11,819 nt of DNA from Bdellovibrionales bacterium (GTDB taxonomy: Bacteria > Bdellovibrionota > Bdellovibrionia > Bdellovibrionales > UBA840). Below, in pieces: positions 6,704 through 11,819 of the stretch. The DNA is taken from positions 1-11,819 of the forward strand of contig JAGRAL010000100.1 of assembly GCA_020434605.1 (NCBI GenBank). Reading direction: 5' to 3'. Each line of letters begins with the position of its first letter. Position 1 is the stretch's first letter. The notes under the pieces were generated by a model, which saw only the letters and a program-made list of their open reading frames with translations, did no database searches and was not told the DNA's origin. Position numbers and translations under genes: made by a program.

Positions 6704-8347
6704 ATGTCTTACCAAGTAATTGCAGGCAAATGGAGACCACAGTCTTTTTTAGAACTGGTAGGACAAGAACATGTCTCGCAAAGTCTTTTAAACGCTCTTA
6801 AATCAGGACGAGTTCCACAAGCCGTACTCTTTACTGGTACGCGTGGGGTTGGTAAAACTTCATCCGCAAGAATTTTTGCTAAAAGTTTACGTTGCCCAAA
6901 TTCGACAGACTTTATCCCTTGTAACACCTGTGAAACTTGCGTTGGCATTACAAGTGGTTCGAGTATTGATGTTATGGAAATTGATGGTGCCAGCAACAAT
7001 GGTGTGGATGCCATCCGTGAAATTCGTGACTCAGTCGCCTACATGCCCGCTAGTGGAAAATACAAAATCTATATTATCGACGAAGTTCACATGCTATCTA
7101 ACTCGGCCTTTAATGCCTTGTTAAAAACTTTGGAAGAACCTCCTGCCCATGTAATCTTTGTATTTGCAACGACAGAACCTCAAAAAATTCCCGCAACCAT
7201 TTTATCACGTTGTCAGCGCTATGATTTTAAAAAAATATCTTCAAAAAACATTGCGACTCATCTAGAAAAAATCTGCAATGCCGAAAACATTGCCTTTGAA
7301 CCTTCTGCTCTTTGGCTCATTGCAAGACAAGCCGATGGTTCTCTTCGTGATGCTCTTAGCTTTTTAGATTTAGCTATCTCCTTTTGTGAGGGCAAGTTAA
7401 ACTCAGCTCAATTGCAATCTGTTTTAGGAATTACTGATCGAGGTATTTTATTTGATTGTCTAGAAGCTCTAGCAGCACGTAATCCAAAAGAGGTTTTGAC
7501 TATTGTTGAGCGCCTTCAGCAAACAAGCTTAGAGCCAAAAACGTTTGCCGACTCCGTATTACAAGAGTTACGCAATCTATTATTTATTAAGGTCAATCCT
7601 CCCAACGTAGAAGATTTAGTCGACCTATCCGAAGAAGAGTTAAAGCGAGCTCTAACACTTACAGAGCAAATGAGTGAAGAAGATATCCACTTCTTATTTG
7701 ATATGGCATTAAAAGGTGCCAACGACATTCCTAAAGCGCAAGATCCAAGAGTAGTTTTAGAAATGGTGTTACTGCGAATGGCAAATGCGCCTCGCCTAGA
7801 GTATTTGTTTTACACAGACTCTCCTGCACACGCACAGCCAACTGAAGCACCACAAAAAAAAAATCCTAAAAAGGATCTAAACCTGCCAAAGGCAGAACCG
7901 ATTCCGGAACCAAAGCTGGTGGTCGCAGCTAAAGCAGAGCCTTTGTTTGCAGTTAAAGATGTAGTTGCTGACTGGACAAAGTGGGTTGAGGTTTTAAAAG
8001 AAAAAGATGCTTTGTTAGCAGTAAAGCTGCAGCACGTAGCCCCTGTTTCGATAAAAGAAAACAAATTAGACTTGGCCATTTCAAAGGGACATGAGTTTTT
8101 ATTACCGCAACTACAAAAAGAAACTGAACATTTAGTTCAGTATATAAAAGAACTTACCGGAACCAGTCTATCAATTCACTTTGGGCAGCAACAAAATGAG
8201 CAAGCCATGACTCCCAAACAATTGGCAGATAAACACCGCGAACAAGAGGAAGAATCGATTCGTAAAACCATTGAATCAGACCCTCTGTATGTAGCAACAC
8301 AAAACGTATTTAAACCAAAGAACAGTATCATAAAGGAGCTAAAATGA
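6704..8347 (+). CDS. dnaX: DNA polymerase III subunit tau (clamp loader)
   Basis: A 547-residue AAA+ clamp-loader ATPase. Visible motifs are Walker A GTRGVGKT (45-52), the zinc site Cys64/Cys73/Cys76/Cys79, Walker B IIDEVHM (124-130), the SRC arginine-finger motif (168-170) and sensor 2 GSLRDALS (212-219). Domain III ends near 365. A low-complexity Pro/Lys/Ala linker (about 373-415) leads to a tau-specific C-terminal part. AGGGGA lies 3 bases before the ATG. The linker contains a ten-A run at codons 384-387 where slippage would give a gamma-like form of about 390 residues (see separate entry). The stop overlaps the ybaB start in ATGA. Confidence 0.97.
   Translation: MSYQVIAGKWRPQSFLELVGQEHVSQSLLNALKSGRVPQAVLFTGTRGVGKTSSARIFAKSLRCPNSTDFIPCNTCETCVGITSGSSIDVMEIDGASNNGVDAIREIRDSVAYMPASGKYKIYIIDEVHMLSNSAFNALLKTLEEPPAHVIFVFATTEPQKIPATILSRCQRYDFKKISSKNIATHLEKICNAENIAFEPSALWLIARQADGSLRDALSFLDLAISFCEGKLNSAQLQSVLGITDRGILFDCLEALAARNPKEVLTIVERLQQTSLEPKTFADSVLQELRNLLFIKVNPPNVEDLVDLSEEELKRALTLTEQMSEEDIHFLFDMALKGANDIPKAQDPRVVLEMVLLRMANAPRLEYLFYTDSPAHAQPTEAPQKKNPKKDLNLPKAEPIPEPKLVVAAKAEPLFAVKDVVADWTKWVEVLKEKDALLAVKLQHVAPVSIKENKLDLAISKGHEFLLPQLQKETEHLVQYIKELTGTSLSIHFGQQQNEQAMTPKQLADKHREQEEESIRKTIESDPLYVATQNVFKPKNSIIKELK
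7854..7876 (+). promoter_or_regulatory. Candidate slippage/frameshift site in dnaX
   Basis: There are ten consecutive A (7854-7863) read in frame as CAA AAA AAA AAT. They run directly into a perfect 5-bp hairpin, ATCCT-AAAA-AGGAT (7863-7876). A -1 shift meets TAA at 7867-7869; a +1 shift meets TAA at 7878-7880. Either way the protein would end just after domain III, as the gamma form does. Known precedents are A AAA AAG ribosomal frameshifting in Escherichia coli dnaX and transcriptional slippage on A9 in Thermus thermophilus dnaX. Function here is inferred. Confidence 0.65.
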
Positions 8348-8670
8348 AAGGTATGGGCGGAATGCAACAAATGTTAAAGCAAGCAAATCAGTTGCAACGT
8401 AAAATGGAGAAGTTGCAAGCCGAATTAGCCGAAAGAACTTACACTGCAACAGCTGGTGGAAATGGTGTAACTATCACCGTTAAAGGCGAGTCGACGATTC
8501 AAAACATAGAAGTAAATGAAGACTTAATCAAAGAAGGTGACCTTGAGATGATCGTAGATTTAATCAAGCTAGCCTCTAATGAAGCTCTTAAAAATGCAAA
8601 AGAAGAAAATAGCAAAGAAATGTCAAAGCTTACTGGCGGCCTTGGTGGCATGCTAGGTGGACTTGTATAA
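8344..8670 (+). CDS. ybaB: YbaB/EbfC family nucleoid-associated DNA-binding protein
   Basis: A 108-residue protein of the YbaB/EbfC family. The family shape is visible: a Gly/Met-rich start (MKGMGGMQQMLKQA), a long amphipathic helix (about 8-31), a central beta region with GNGVTITVKG (40-49), and a final helix with a Gly/Leu tail. Family members form tweezer-like dimers that bind DNA and affect nucleoid organisation. The gene lies between dnaX and recR, its standard place in many bacteria. Its ATG overlaps the dnaX stop by 4 bases, with AAGGAG in the last dnaX codons, so translation is probably coupled. Confidence 0.95.
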   Translation: MKGMGGMQQMLKQANQLQRKMEKLQAELAERTYTATAGGNGVTITVKGESTIQNIEVNEDLIKEGDLEMIVDLIKLASNEALKNAKEENSKEMSKLTGGLGGMLGGLV

Positions 8671-8671
8671 A

Positions 8672-9301
8672 ATGTTATTCAAAATTCCTTCGATCGAAAG
8701 ACTTATTCATGAGTTATCAAGGCTTCCTGGCATCGGTGAGAAGTCAGCGCAAAGACTTGCTTATTTTATTTTAAAGAACAAAGAGGACTTTCCAGAAAAG
8801 TTGTCTTTAGCTCTACAGTCTTTACGCACAAACGTATCCGTATGTAAAACTTGTTATAACTACACAGAGATTACTGATATTTGCGAGGTTTGTGATAGCT
8901 CCTCACGTAGCCGAAAACAAATTTGTGTGGTCGAAGAAGCATTTGATATTGCAAAGATTGAGGCGTACGGAAAATTTAGAGGCCTCTATCATGTGCTGGG
9001 TGGAAGCCTATCTCCCCTGCACGGAGTTGGCCCAGATAATTTAAAAATCAAAGAATTATTAAAACGCCTAGAAGCCTCTAAAACAGATGGTAATCCTGTA
9101 GAAGAAGTAATTTTGGCTCTAGATGCTGATCTTGAAGGCGATACCACTGCACTTTTTATTGCAAAACAGCTAGAAGGACAAGGAATTCGCGTATCAAGGC
9201 TTGCCTATGGGATTCCTTTCGGTTCTGATATTGATTATATAGATAATCGCACTTTAGGTAAGGCGTTTGAAAATAGGGTAGAACTAGAATGTCATTTGTA
9301 A
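8672..9301 (+). CDS. recR: Recombination mediator RecR
   Basis: A 209-residue RecR. In order: helix-hairpin-helix (12-32, LPGIGEKSAQRLA), a C4 zinc finger (Cys58, Cys61, Cys71, Cys74), a Toprim domain (about 84-176, with LALDADLEGD), and the C-terminal motif YGIPFGSDIDYIDNRTLGKAFENR. RecR works with RecO (and RecF) to load RecA on SSB-coated single-stranded DNA. The frame is open from GTG 8657 inside ybaB. The ATG at 8672, one base after the ybaB stop, fits the family N-terminus better. The end overlaps mglA by 13 bases. Confidence 0.96.
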   Translation: MLFKIPSIERLIHELSRLPGIGEKSAQRLAYFILKNKEDFPEKLSLALQSLRTNVSVCKTCYNYTEITDICEVCDSSSRSRKQICVVEEAFDIAKIEAYGKFRGLYHVLGGSLSPLHGVGPDNLKIKELLKRLEASKTDGNPVEEVILALDADLEGDTTALFIAKQLEGQGIRVSRLAYGIPFGSDIDYIDNRTLGKAFENRVELECHL

Positions 9302-9879
9302 ATAACGAAACCAAAGAACTGCACTGTAAAATTGTTTACTATGGTCCCTCTCTTGGCGGAAAGACTACAAACGTCCAATGGATTTACCAAAAGACAGCAG
9401 AAGACAATAAAAGCCGCCTTACAGCTCTAAACCCTGAGACAGAGAGAACTTTGTTTTTTGACTTTTTGCCTTTAAACGTTGGTGAAATCCGCGGTTATAA
9501 AACAAGGTTTCATATTTACTCTGTTCCTGGTCAAGTGGTTTACGATGCTAGTCGTAAACTGATCATGAAGGGACTTGATGGAGTCGTATTTGTAGCTGAC
9601 TCGCAAAAAGAGCGTATGGAAGAAAATATAGAGTCTTTTAGAAACCTTGAACTTAATTTACAGCAACAGGGCTTTGATATCAGACAGATCCCTTTATTAA
9701 TTCAATACAATAAGCGTGACCTAGACAACGTATCTTCGCTAGAAGACCTTAGACGCGCCCTAAACAAATACAACTCACCAGAGGTAGAGGCAGTGGCCTC
9801 CTCGGGAGCCGGTGTATTTGAGTCCCTAAAAATTATTTCTAAAAATATCATTACTGTGTTAAAAGGCGGAGAAGCATAA
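9289..9879 (+). CDS. mglA: MglA-like Ras-family GTPase (polarity/motility switch)
   Basis: A 196-residue small GTPase of the bacterial MglA group. The P-loop is GPSLGGKTT (19-27), with Lys25 and Thr26. Switch I holds ERTLFFDF (52-59) with Thr54. The G3 region is the MglA-specific VPGQ (79-82) in place of DXXG. G4 is NKRD (141-144). In Myxococcus MglA sets front-rear polarity for motility. In Bdellovibrio bacteriovorus MglA has been linked to control of prey invasion. No mglB is seen in this window. The ATG lies 13 bases inside recR, with AGGG about 9 bases upstream, so mglA expression looks tied to the dnaX-ybaB-recR transcript. Confidence 0.94.
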   Translation: MSFVNNETKELHCKIVYYGPSLGGKTTNVQWIYQKTAEDNKSRLTALNPETERTLFFDFLPLNVGEIRGYKTRFHIYSVPGQVVYDASRKLIMKGLDGVVFVADSQKERMEENIESFRNLELNLQQQGFDIRQIPLLIQYNKRDLDNVSSLEDLRRALNKYNSPEVEAVASSGAGVFESLKIISKNIITVLKGGEA

Positions 9880-9888
9880 AGCTTTTCT

Positions 9889-9917
9889 GACTTGCAGACT
9901 CTTGTAAGTTCGTTTTT
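9889..9917 (+). terminator. Weak candidate terminator after mglA
   Basis: ACTTGCA (9890-9896) can pair with TGTAAGT (9903-9909), including one G-U pair, across a 6-base loop. TTTTT follows at 9913-9917. The stem is AT-rich and the T run is short, so it may only reduce readthrough into nadA. Confidence 0.35.
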
Positions 9918-9948
9918 CGTAAAAAAGCCTATGCGAGGATGATTGCCT

Positions 9949-10893
9949 ATGAAAACCGACTTAGAATTAGAAATTATTGAACTAAAGAAAAAGCACAATG
10001 CTTTAATACTTGCCCACTATTACGAAGATGGAGATATCCAGGATATCGCTGACCATGTAGGGGATTCACTTTTTTTAGCTCAAAAAGGTCAAGAAAACAC
10101 GGCGGATGTAATCTTACTCGCAGGTGTTGTGTTTATGGCAGAAAGTGTAAAGATTCTTTCACCTACCAAGACTGTTCTAGTTCCTGATATGAATGCCGGA
10201 TGCTCACTAGTTACTAGCTCCCCTATTAAAGATTATCGCGCCTGGAAAGAGGCACATCCAAACTCTGTGTTAGTAAGTTATATTAATTGCTCAGCTGAGG
10301 CCAAAACTGTATCTGATATTATCTGCACATCTAGTAACGCAGAAAAAATTATTGCAGCCATCCCTAAAGATAAAAAAATCCTGTTTGGCCCGGATAAAAA
10401 CCTAGGAAATTTTTTAAAGAAAAAAACTGGCCGTGATATGGAAATTTGGCAGGGCTACTGCGAAGTTCACGTTAAGTTTCACGCAGAAGAGCTTTATAAA
10501 TTAATTTCTAAAAATCCAGAGGATGTAGTTATTGCTCATCCTGAGTGTGATGAAGAAGTTTTAAACTATGCTAGTGTGATCGGATCTACCTCTAGGCTAC
10601 TTGAAGAGGTTAAAAACAATCCTGCCAAAAAATTTATTGTGGCCACTGAAGATGGTATCTTTCATCAGATGCGAAAATTAAGACCTGATGCAGAGCTAAT
10701 TCAAGCGCCTGATCAATCCGCTTGTAATTGCACACAGTGTCCGTATATGAAATTAAATAATTTAGAAAAAATTCGAAATGCACTTAGAGATTTAAAACCG
10801 CAGGTACATGTAGATACAAATGTTATCGAAAAAGCACGTGTATCATTAGACCGAATGATGAAGGTCAGCCGCGATGAAGCGGTGACCTTCTAA
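9949..10893 (+). CDS. nadA: Quinolinate synthase A
   Basis: A 314-residue NadA, which condenses iminoaspartate with dihydroxyacetone phosphate to make quinolinate, the first ring of NAD. The [4Fe-4S] ligands are visible: Cys85 in NAGCSL, Cys171 in GYCEVH, and a cysteine of CNCTQC (259-264), most likely Cys264 before PYM. Other family motifs are LAHYYEDGDIQDIADHVGDS (21-40), FMAESVKIL, ATEDGIFHQM and VDTNVIEKARVSLDRM. The ATG at 9949 has GAGGA about 9-10 bases upstream; an in-frame TTG at 9943 is less likely. No nadB or nadC partner is in the window. A strong hairpin covers the last codons. Confidence 0.96.
   Translation: MKTDLELEIIELKKKHNALILAHYYEDGDIQDIADHVGDSLFLAQKGQENTADVILLAGVVFMAESVKILSPTKTVLVPDMNAGCSLVTSSPIKDYRAWKEAHPNSVLVSYINCSAEAKTVSDIICTSSNAEKIIAAIPKDKKILFGPDKNLGNFLKKKTGRDMEIWQGYCEVHVKFHAEELYKLISKNPEDVVIAHPECDEEVLNYASVIGSTSRLLEEVKNNPAKKFIVATEDGIFHQMRKLRPDAELIQAPDQSACNCTQCPYMKLNNLEKIRNALRDLKPQVHVDTNVIEKARVSLDRMMKVSRDEAVTF
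10861..10889. terminator. Strong hairpin between convergent genes, overlapping the nadA end
   Basis: AAGGTCA (10861-10867) pairs with TGACCTT (10883-10889), and CCGC (10869-10872) pairs with GCGG (10879-10882). This gives an 11-bp stem with one bulged G and a 6-base loop. It lies inside the final nadA codons and 10 bases past the stop of the convergent minus-strand gene. Neither side has a T run, so it is not a classical intrinsic terminator. A shared transcript end or 3'-end protection is inferred. Confidence 0.45.
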
Positions 10894-10898
10894 TCAAA

Positions 10899-11213
10899 TT
10901 ACTCGCGGGATTCGCAAGTTAGATCGTATTTTACTTCTTGTAACTCTGGACAAGCTCCAGCTCTTCTAATTTTATAAGAGAACTTTACAAGGATAGAACA
11001 CGGTGTGCCTGTTGTAACTTTGTATCCATTTCTCACAACTTCGATACCAGTGATATAATTCACATCTAAATCATTTAAAAGCCCACGAAGCTCTTCTGAC
11101 TCAAGCACGGTTCTCATTTCTGAGGTTTGTTTTACCCATGCCTTACGTGGTGGCATGCAGGCAAATGATTGTGCAGAAAAAAGTAAAACTAAAGTTATTA
11201 ACATTATTTTCAT
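10899..11213 (-). CDS. Small exported protein with four cysteines, unknown function
   Basis: A 104-residue protein not recognised as a known family. Residues 1-18 form a signal peptide (MKIMLITLVLLFSAQSFA) with likely cleavage before Cys19. The -3 residue is Ser and -2 is Phe, so the lipobox is poor and signal peptidase I cleavage is more likely than lipoprotein processing. The mature part is about 86 residues with Cys19, Cys72, Cys88 and Cys100, enough for two disulfides, and ends CESRE. A strong Shine-Dalgarno AGGGGAGG precedes the ATG by about 6 bases. It is convergent with nadA, with only 5 bases between the stops. Confidence 0.82.
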   Translation of the reverse strand: MKIMLITLVLLFSAQSFACMPPRKAWVKQTSEMRTVLESEELRGLLNDLDVNYITGIEVVRNGYKVTTGTPCSILVKFSYKIRRAGACPELQEVKYDLTCESRE

Positions 11214-11304
11214 TAGGACCTCCCCTATATGTAGGTCAGTACTACAGATGTAAGGTATCCAGCATTAAAAACTTGGTTCTTATAAAATTTATATAAGGAG
11301 GTAG

Positions 11305-11400
11305 ATGCAAAATCTCAGTGTCAGCGAAACTATGCGTTACACAGTCCGTAAATTAGATTTTAAGGCCCTTAATTCGAACCCCAAAAACTCACCTACCTAA
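11305..11400 (+). CDS. Possible 31-aa ORF with strong Shine-Dalgarno
   Basis: The ATG at 11305 follows AAGGAGG (11295-11301) by 3 bases. The peptide begins MQNLSVSETMRYTVRKLDFK and is polar and basic, with no membrane segment. It ends at TAA 11398-11400. The same frame then stays open without another stop to 11577, and the in-between codons read as a plausible protein (SDYWHWFAMKRLLQEK). So this could be a short leader peptide, or the 5' part of a gene broken by one stop. I do not recognise it. Confidence 0.35.
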   Translation: MQNLSVSETMRYTVRKLDFKALNSNPKNSPT

Positions 11401-11451
11401 TTAAGTCTATCTGATTATTGGCACTGGTTTGCAATGAAGAGATTGCTGCAA

Positions 11452-11478
11452 GAAAAAGCCCCACCAGAAAGGAGGGGC
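11452..11478 (-). terminator. Minus-strand terminator that doubles as a plus-strand SD-masking hairpin
   Basis: GCCCC-A-CC-AGAAA-GG-A-GGGGC (11458-11478) forms seven G-C pairs with one A-A mismatch and a 5-base loop. On the minus strand TTTTT-C-T follows (11457 down to 11451), the form of a rho-independent terminator. On the plus strand the right arm is the Shine-Dalgarno (GGAGG) of the 31-aa peptide at 11482, so the same fold would hide its ribosome binding site. Confidence 0.65.
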
Positions 11479-11481
11479 AAA

Positions 11482-11577
11482 ATGATCTATAAAAGCTATA
11501 GATTATTTCGGATTCTGATTAGAATCCTTGAGTTGATTATTAGAATTTTGAAAATTATTTTAATGCTGAAGCTTTAG
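11482..11577 (+). CDS. Possible 31-aa cationic amphipathic heptad peptide
   Basis: The ATG at 11482 follows AAAGGAGG (11468-11475) by 6 bases. The peptide is almost all Ile/Leu plus Arg/Lys, with core RILIRILELIIRILK. Charged residues fall at 7, 10, 14, 17, 21 and 24, a strict 3-4 spacing that puts them on one face of a helix, as in membrane-active peptides. Net charge is about +6. A longer in-frame start at 11434 (47 aa) lacks a Shine-Dalgarno. The ribosome binding site is buried in a hairpin and codons 2-16 contain two more hairpins. Its features resemble small hydrophobic toxins or membrane peptides, but I do not recognise a family. It could also be the decayed tail of a longer ORF starting at 11305. 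Confidence 0.45.
   Translation: MIYKSYRLFRILIRILELIIRILKIILMLKL
11485..11527. repeat. Two perfect inverted repeats next to the terminator hairpin
   Basis: ATCTATA-AAAGC-TATAGAT (11485-11503) and GGATTCT-GATT-AGAATCC (11510-11527) are perfect 7-bp hairpins. Each is separated from the preceding hairpin by exactly 6 bases, starting from the one at 11458-11478. Read on the minus strand, the three would form the 3' end of a structured RNA ending in a T run. Confidence 0.7.
11497..11559 (+). repeat. Three degenerate 21-bp units encoding heptads
   Basis: Three in-frame 21-base units (11497, 11518 and 11539) encode YRLFRIL, IRILELI and IRILKII. The second and third share 14 of 21 bases, beginning with ATTAGAAT in both. 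The match is stronger at the peptide level than in DNA, consistent with selection on a helix or with an old duplication. Confidence 0.5.
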
Positions 11578-11682
11578 GGTTATTGATAATTTGCTGCCAT
11601 GCTCTTTTGGTTTGGGTGAGGGTTTTCTCTTGTAGCACATGTCCGGTATTCGTACATTTATGACTTCACATTTTAAATCCAT
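11560..11682 (-). CDS. Weak candidate 40-aa ORF
   Basis: The ATG at 11682 has AGAGG about 10 bases upstream. The peptide starts MDLKCEVINVRIPDMCYKRK and has a basic Lys/Pro-rich middle. It has two cysteines and no membrane segment or known motif. A minus-strand transcript would run on into the three hairpins and end at the terminator near 11452, which gives modest support. It overlaps the end of the plus-strand 31-aa ORF by 18 bases and may be chance. Confidence 0.2.
   Translation of the reverse strand: MDLKCEVINVRIPDMCYKRKPSPKPKEHGSKLSITLKLQH
11630..11658 (+). promoter_or_regulatory. Candidate promoter of the GNAT gene
   Basis: TTGTAG (11630-11635) and TACATT (11653-11658) are separated by 17 bases and would start transcription near 11665, 35 bases before the GNAT ATG. 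A second option, TTCACA-17-TATACC (11664-11692), would give an almost leaderless message. Neither is close to consensus at both hexamers. Confidence 0.3.
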
Positions 11683-11699
11683 AGGACTATACCTCTTTT

Positions 11700-11819
11700 A
11701 TGGTTATCGAAAAGCTAAACCCCTCTCATACTGATTTCTTAAAATCGATTTTAGACCTCCAGTACCGCTCTTACCAAGTGGAGGCCAATCTCCTAGGGGT
11801 TATCAGCCTTCCCCCACAA
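11700..11819 (+). CDS. GNAT family N-acetyltransferase, N-terminal part
   Basis: The frame is open from ATG 11700 to the window edge (40 codons). The segment LQYRSYQVEANLLGV followed by ISLPPQ fits the first helices and loop of GNAT acetyltransferases, which often read L-x-x-A-Y-x-x-E-A-x-L-I-G-V then a PP motif. These enzymes move an acetyl group from acetyl-CoA to an amine; the substrate cannot be told. The acetyl-CoA binding motif (Q/RxxGxG/A) would lie beyond the edge. An in-frame TAG at 11682 means no longer N-terminus is possible. There is no good Shine-Dalgarno (AGGA is about 13 bases away). Confidence 0.6.
   Translation, partial: MVIEKLNPSHTDFLKSILDLQYRSYQVEANLLGVISLPPQ

Larger units (their letters stand above)
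11214..11699. other. Signal-rich region without a recognised conserved gene
   Basis: Between the exported-protein gene and the GNAT gene I see no conserved family. The region holds two short plus-strand ORFs with good ribosome binding sites, one weaker minus-strand ORF, and three evenly spaced hairpins (11458-11527). It also has an AT-rich near-palindrome (11280-11296) between the divergent genes, which contains a possible -10 (TATAAAAT at 11281-11288). Individual items are listed separately. Confidence 0.6.

Noticed and set aside
6709..7014. 101-codon minus-strand ORF
   Set aside because: It is antisense to the dnaX ATPase core; a shadow frame.
7810..8079. 89-codon minus-strand ORF rich in Ser, Gly and Phe
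   Set aside because: It is a shadow of the Lys/Pro/Ala-rich dnaX linker.
9702..9998. 98-codon minus-strand ORF
   Set aside because: It is antisense to the end of mglA and the start of nadA, without supporting signals.
11365..11390. tRNA T-loop-like GGTTCGAAT on the minus strand, possible attachment site
   Set aside because: The flanking bases do not form a T-arm stem and no acceptor or anticodon arm is nearby.
11418..11434. Sigma54-like promoter TTGGCAC-TGGT-TTGCA
   Set aside because: Both halves match well, but the GG-to-GC distance is one base short of the strict -24/-12 spacing, so it is probably not functional.
11740..11753. Perfect palindrome TAAAATCGATTTTA
   Set aside because: It lies within the GNAT coding sequence, is AT-rich, and has no second copy or promoter next to it; it may be chance.
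1..11819. CRISPR arrays, insertion sequences, prophage genes
   Set aside because: No direct-repeat array, transposase or phage-like gene was seen; gene content is mostly housekeeping.

Overview
The window looks like chromosomal DNA from a predatory or free-living member of the Bdellovibrionota, probably Bdellovibrio-like. The basis is the mglA-type Ras-like GTPase joined to dnaX-ybaB-recR, an aa3/caa3 oxidase operon with SCO and a cytochrome c-fused subunit II, and fairly low GC. The assignment is inferred from gene content and protein resemblance; no database search was run.

Layout. (1) Positions 1-4766, minus strand, hold an aerobic respiration operon read right to left: a 63-aa membrane protein, a SCO copper chaperone, then ctaC, ctaD, ctaE and ctaF. 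These are spaced by 10 bases or less, or overlap. A rho-independent terminator follows, and then the first 51 codons of ctaB (heme O synthase) run off the left edge. CtaD carries the YSHP form of the helix VI motif, typical of type A2 oxidases. CtaC ends in a CXXCH cytochrome c domain, so the enzyme should be a caa3 oxidase. (2) Positions 4890-6563 hold a YgjP-type zinc metallopeptidase (minus) and an SrkA kinase (plus), head to head, with 5' ends that may overlap. (3) Positions 6579-9879, plus strand, hold the 4.5S SRP RNA, then dnaX, ybaB, recR and mglA, all coupled by overlaps or a 1-base gap. nadA follows from 9949. dnaX contains a run of ten A immediately before a small hairpin, at the end of clamp-loader domain III. 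Slippage in either direction meets a stop within a few codons, so this is a strong candidate for a gamma-type short form. (4) Positions 10899-11213, minus strand, encode a small exported cysteine-containing protein convergent with nadA. (5) Positions 11214-11699 have no recognisable conserved gene but are rich in signals. They include two short same-frame ORFs with strong Shine-Dalgarno sequences. The second encodes a 31-residue cationic amphipathic peptide built from three heptads. Its ribosome binding site is buried in a hairpin that, on the other strand, is a canonical terminator. Two further perfect hairpins follow at even 6-base spacing. (6) From 11700 the N-terminus of a GNAT acetyltransferase runs off the right edge.

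The most interesting places are the dnaX slippery site (7854-7876) and the hairpin/peptide locus (11452-11577), which resembles a small hydrophobic-peptide locus with possible antisense control.
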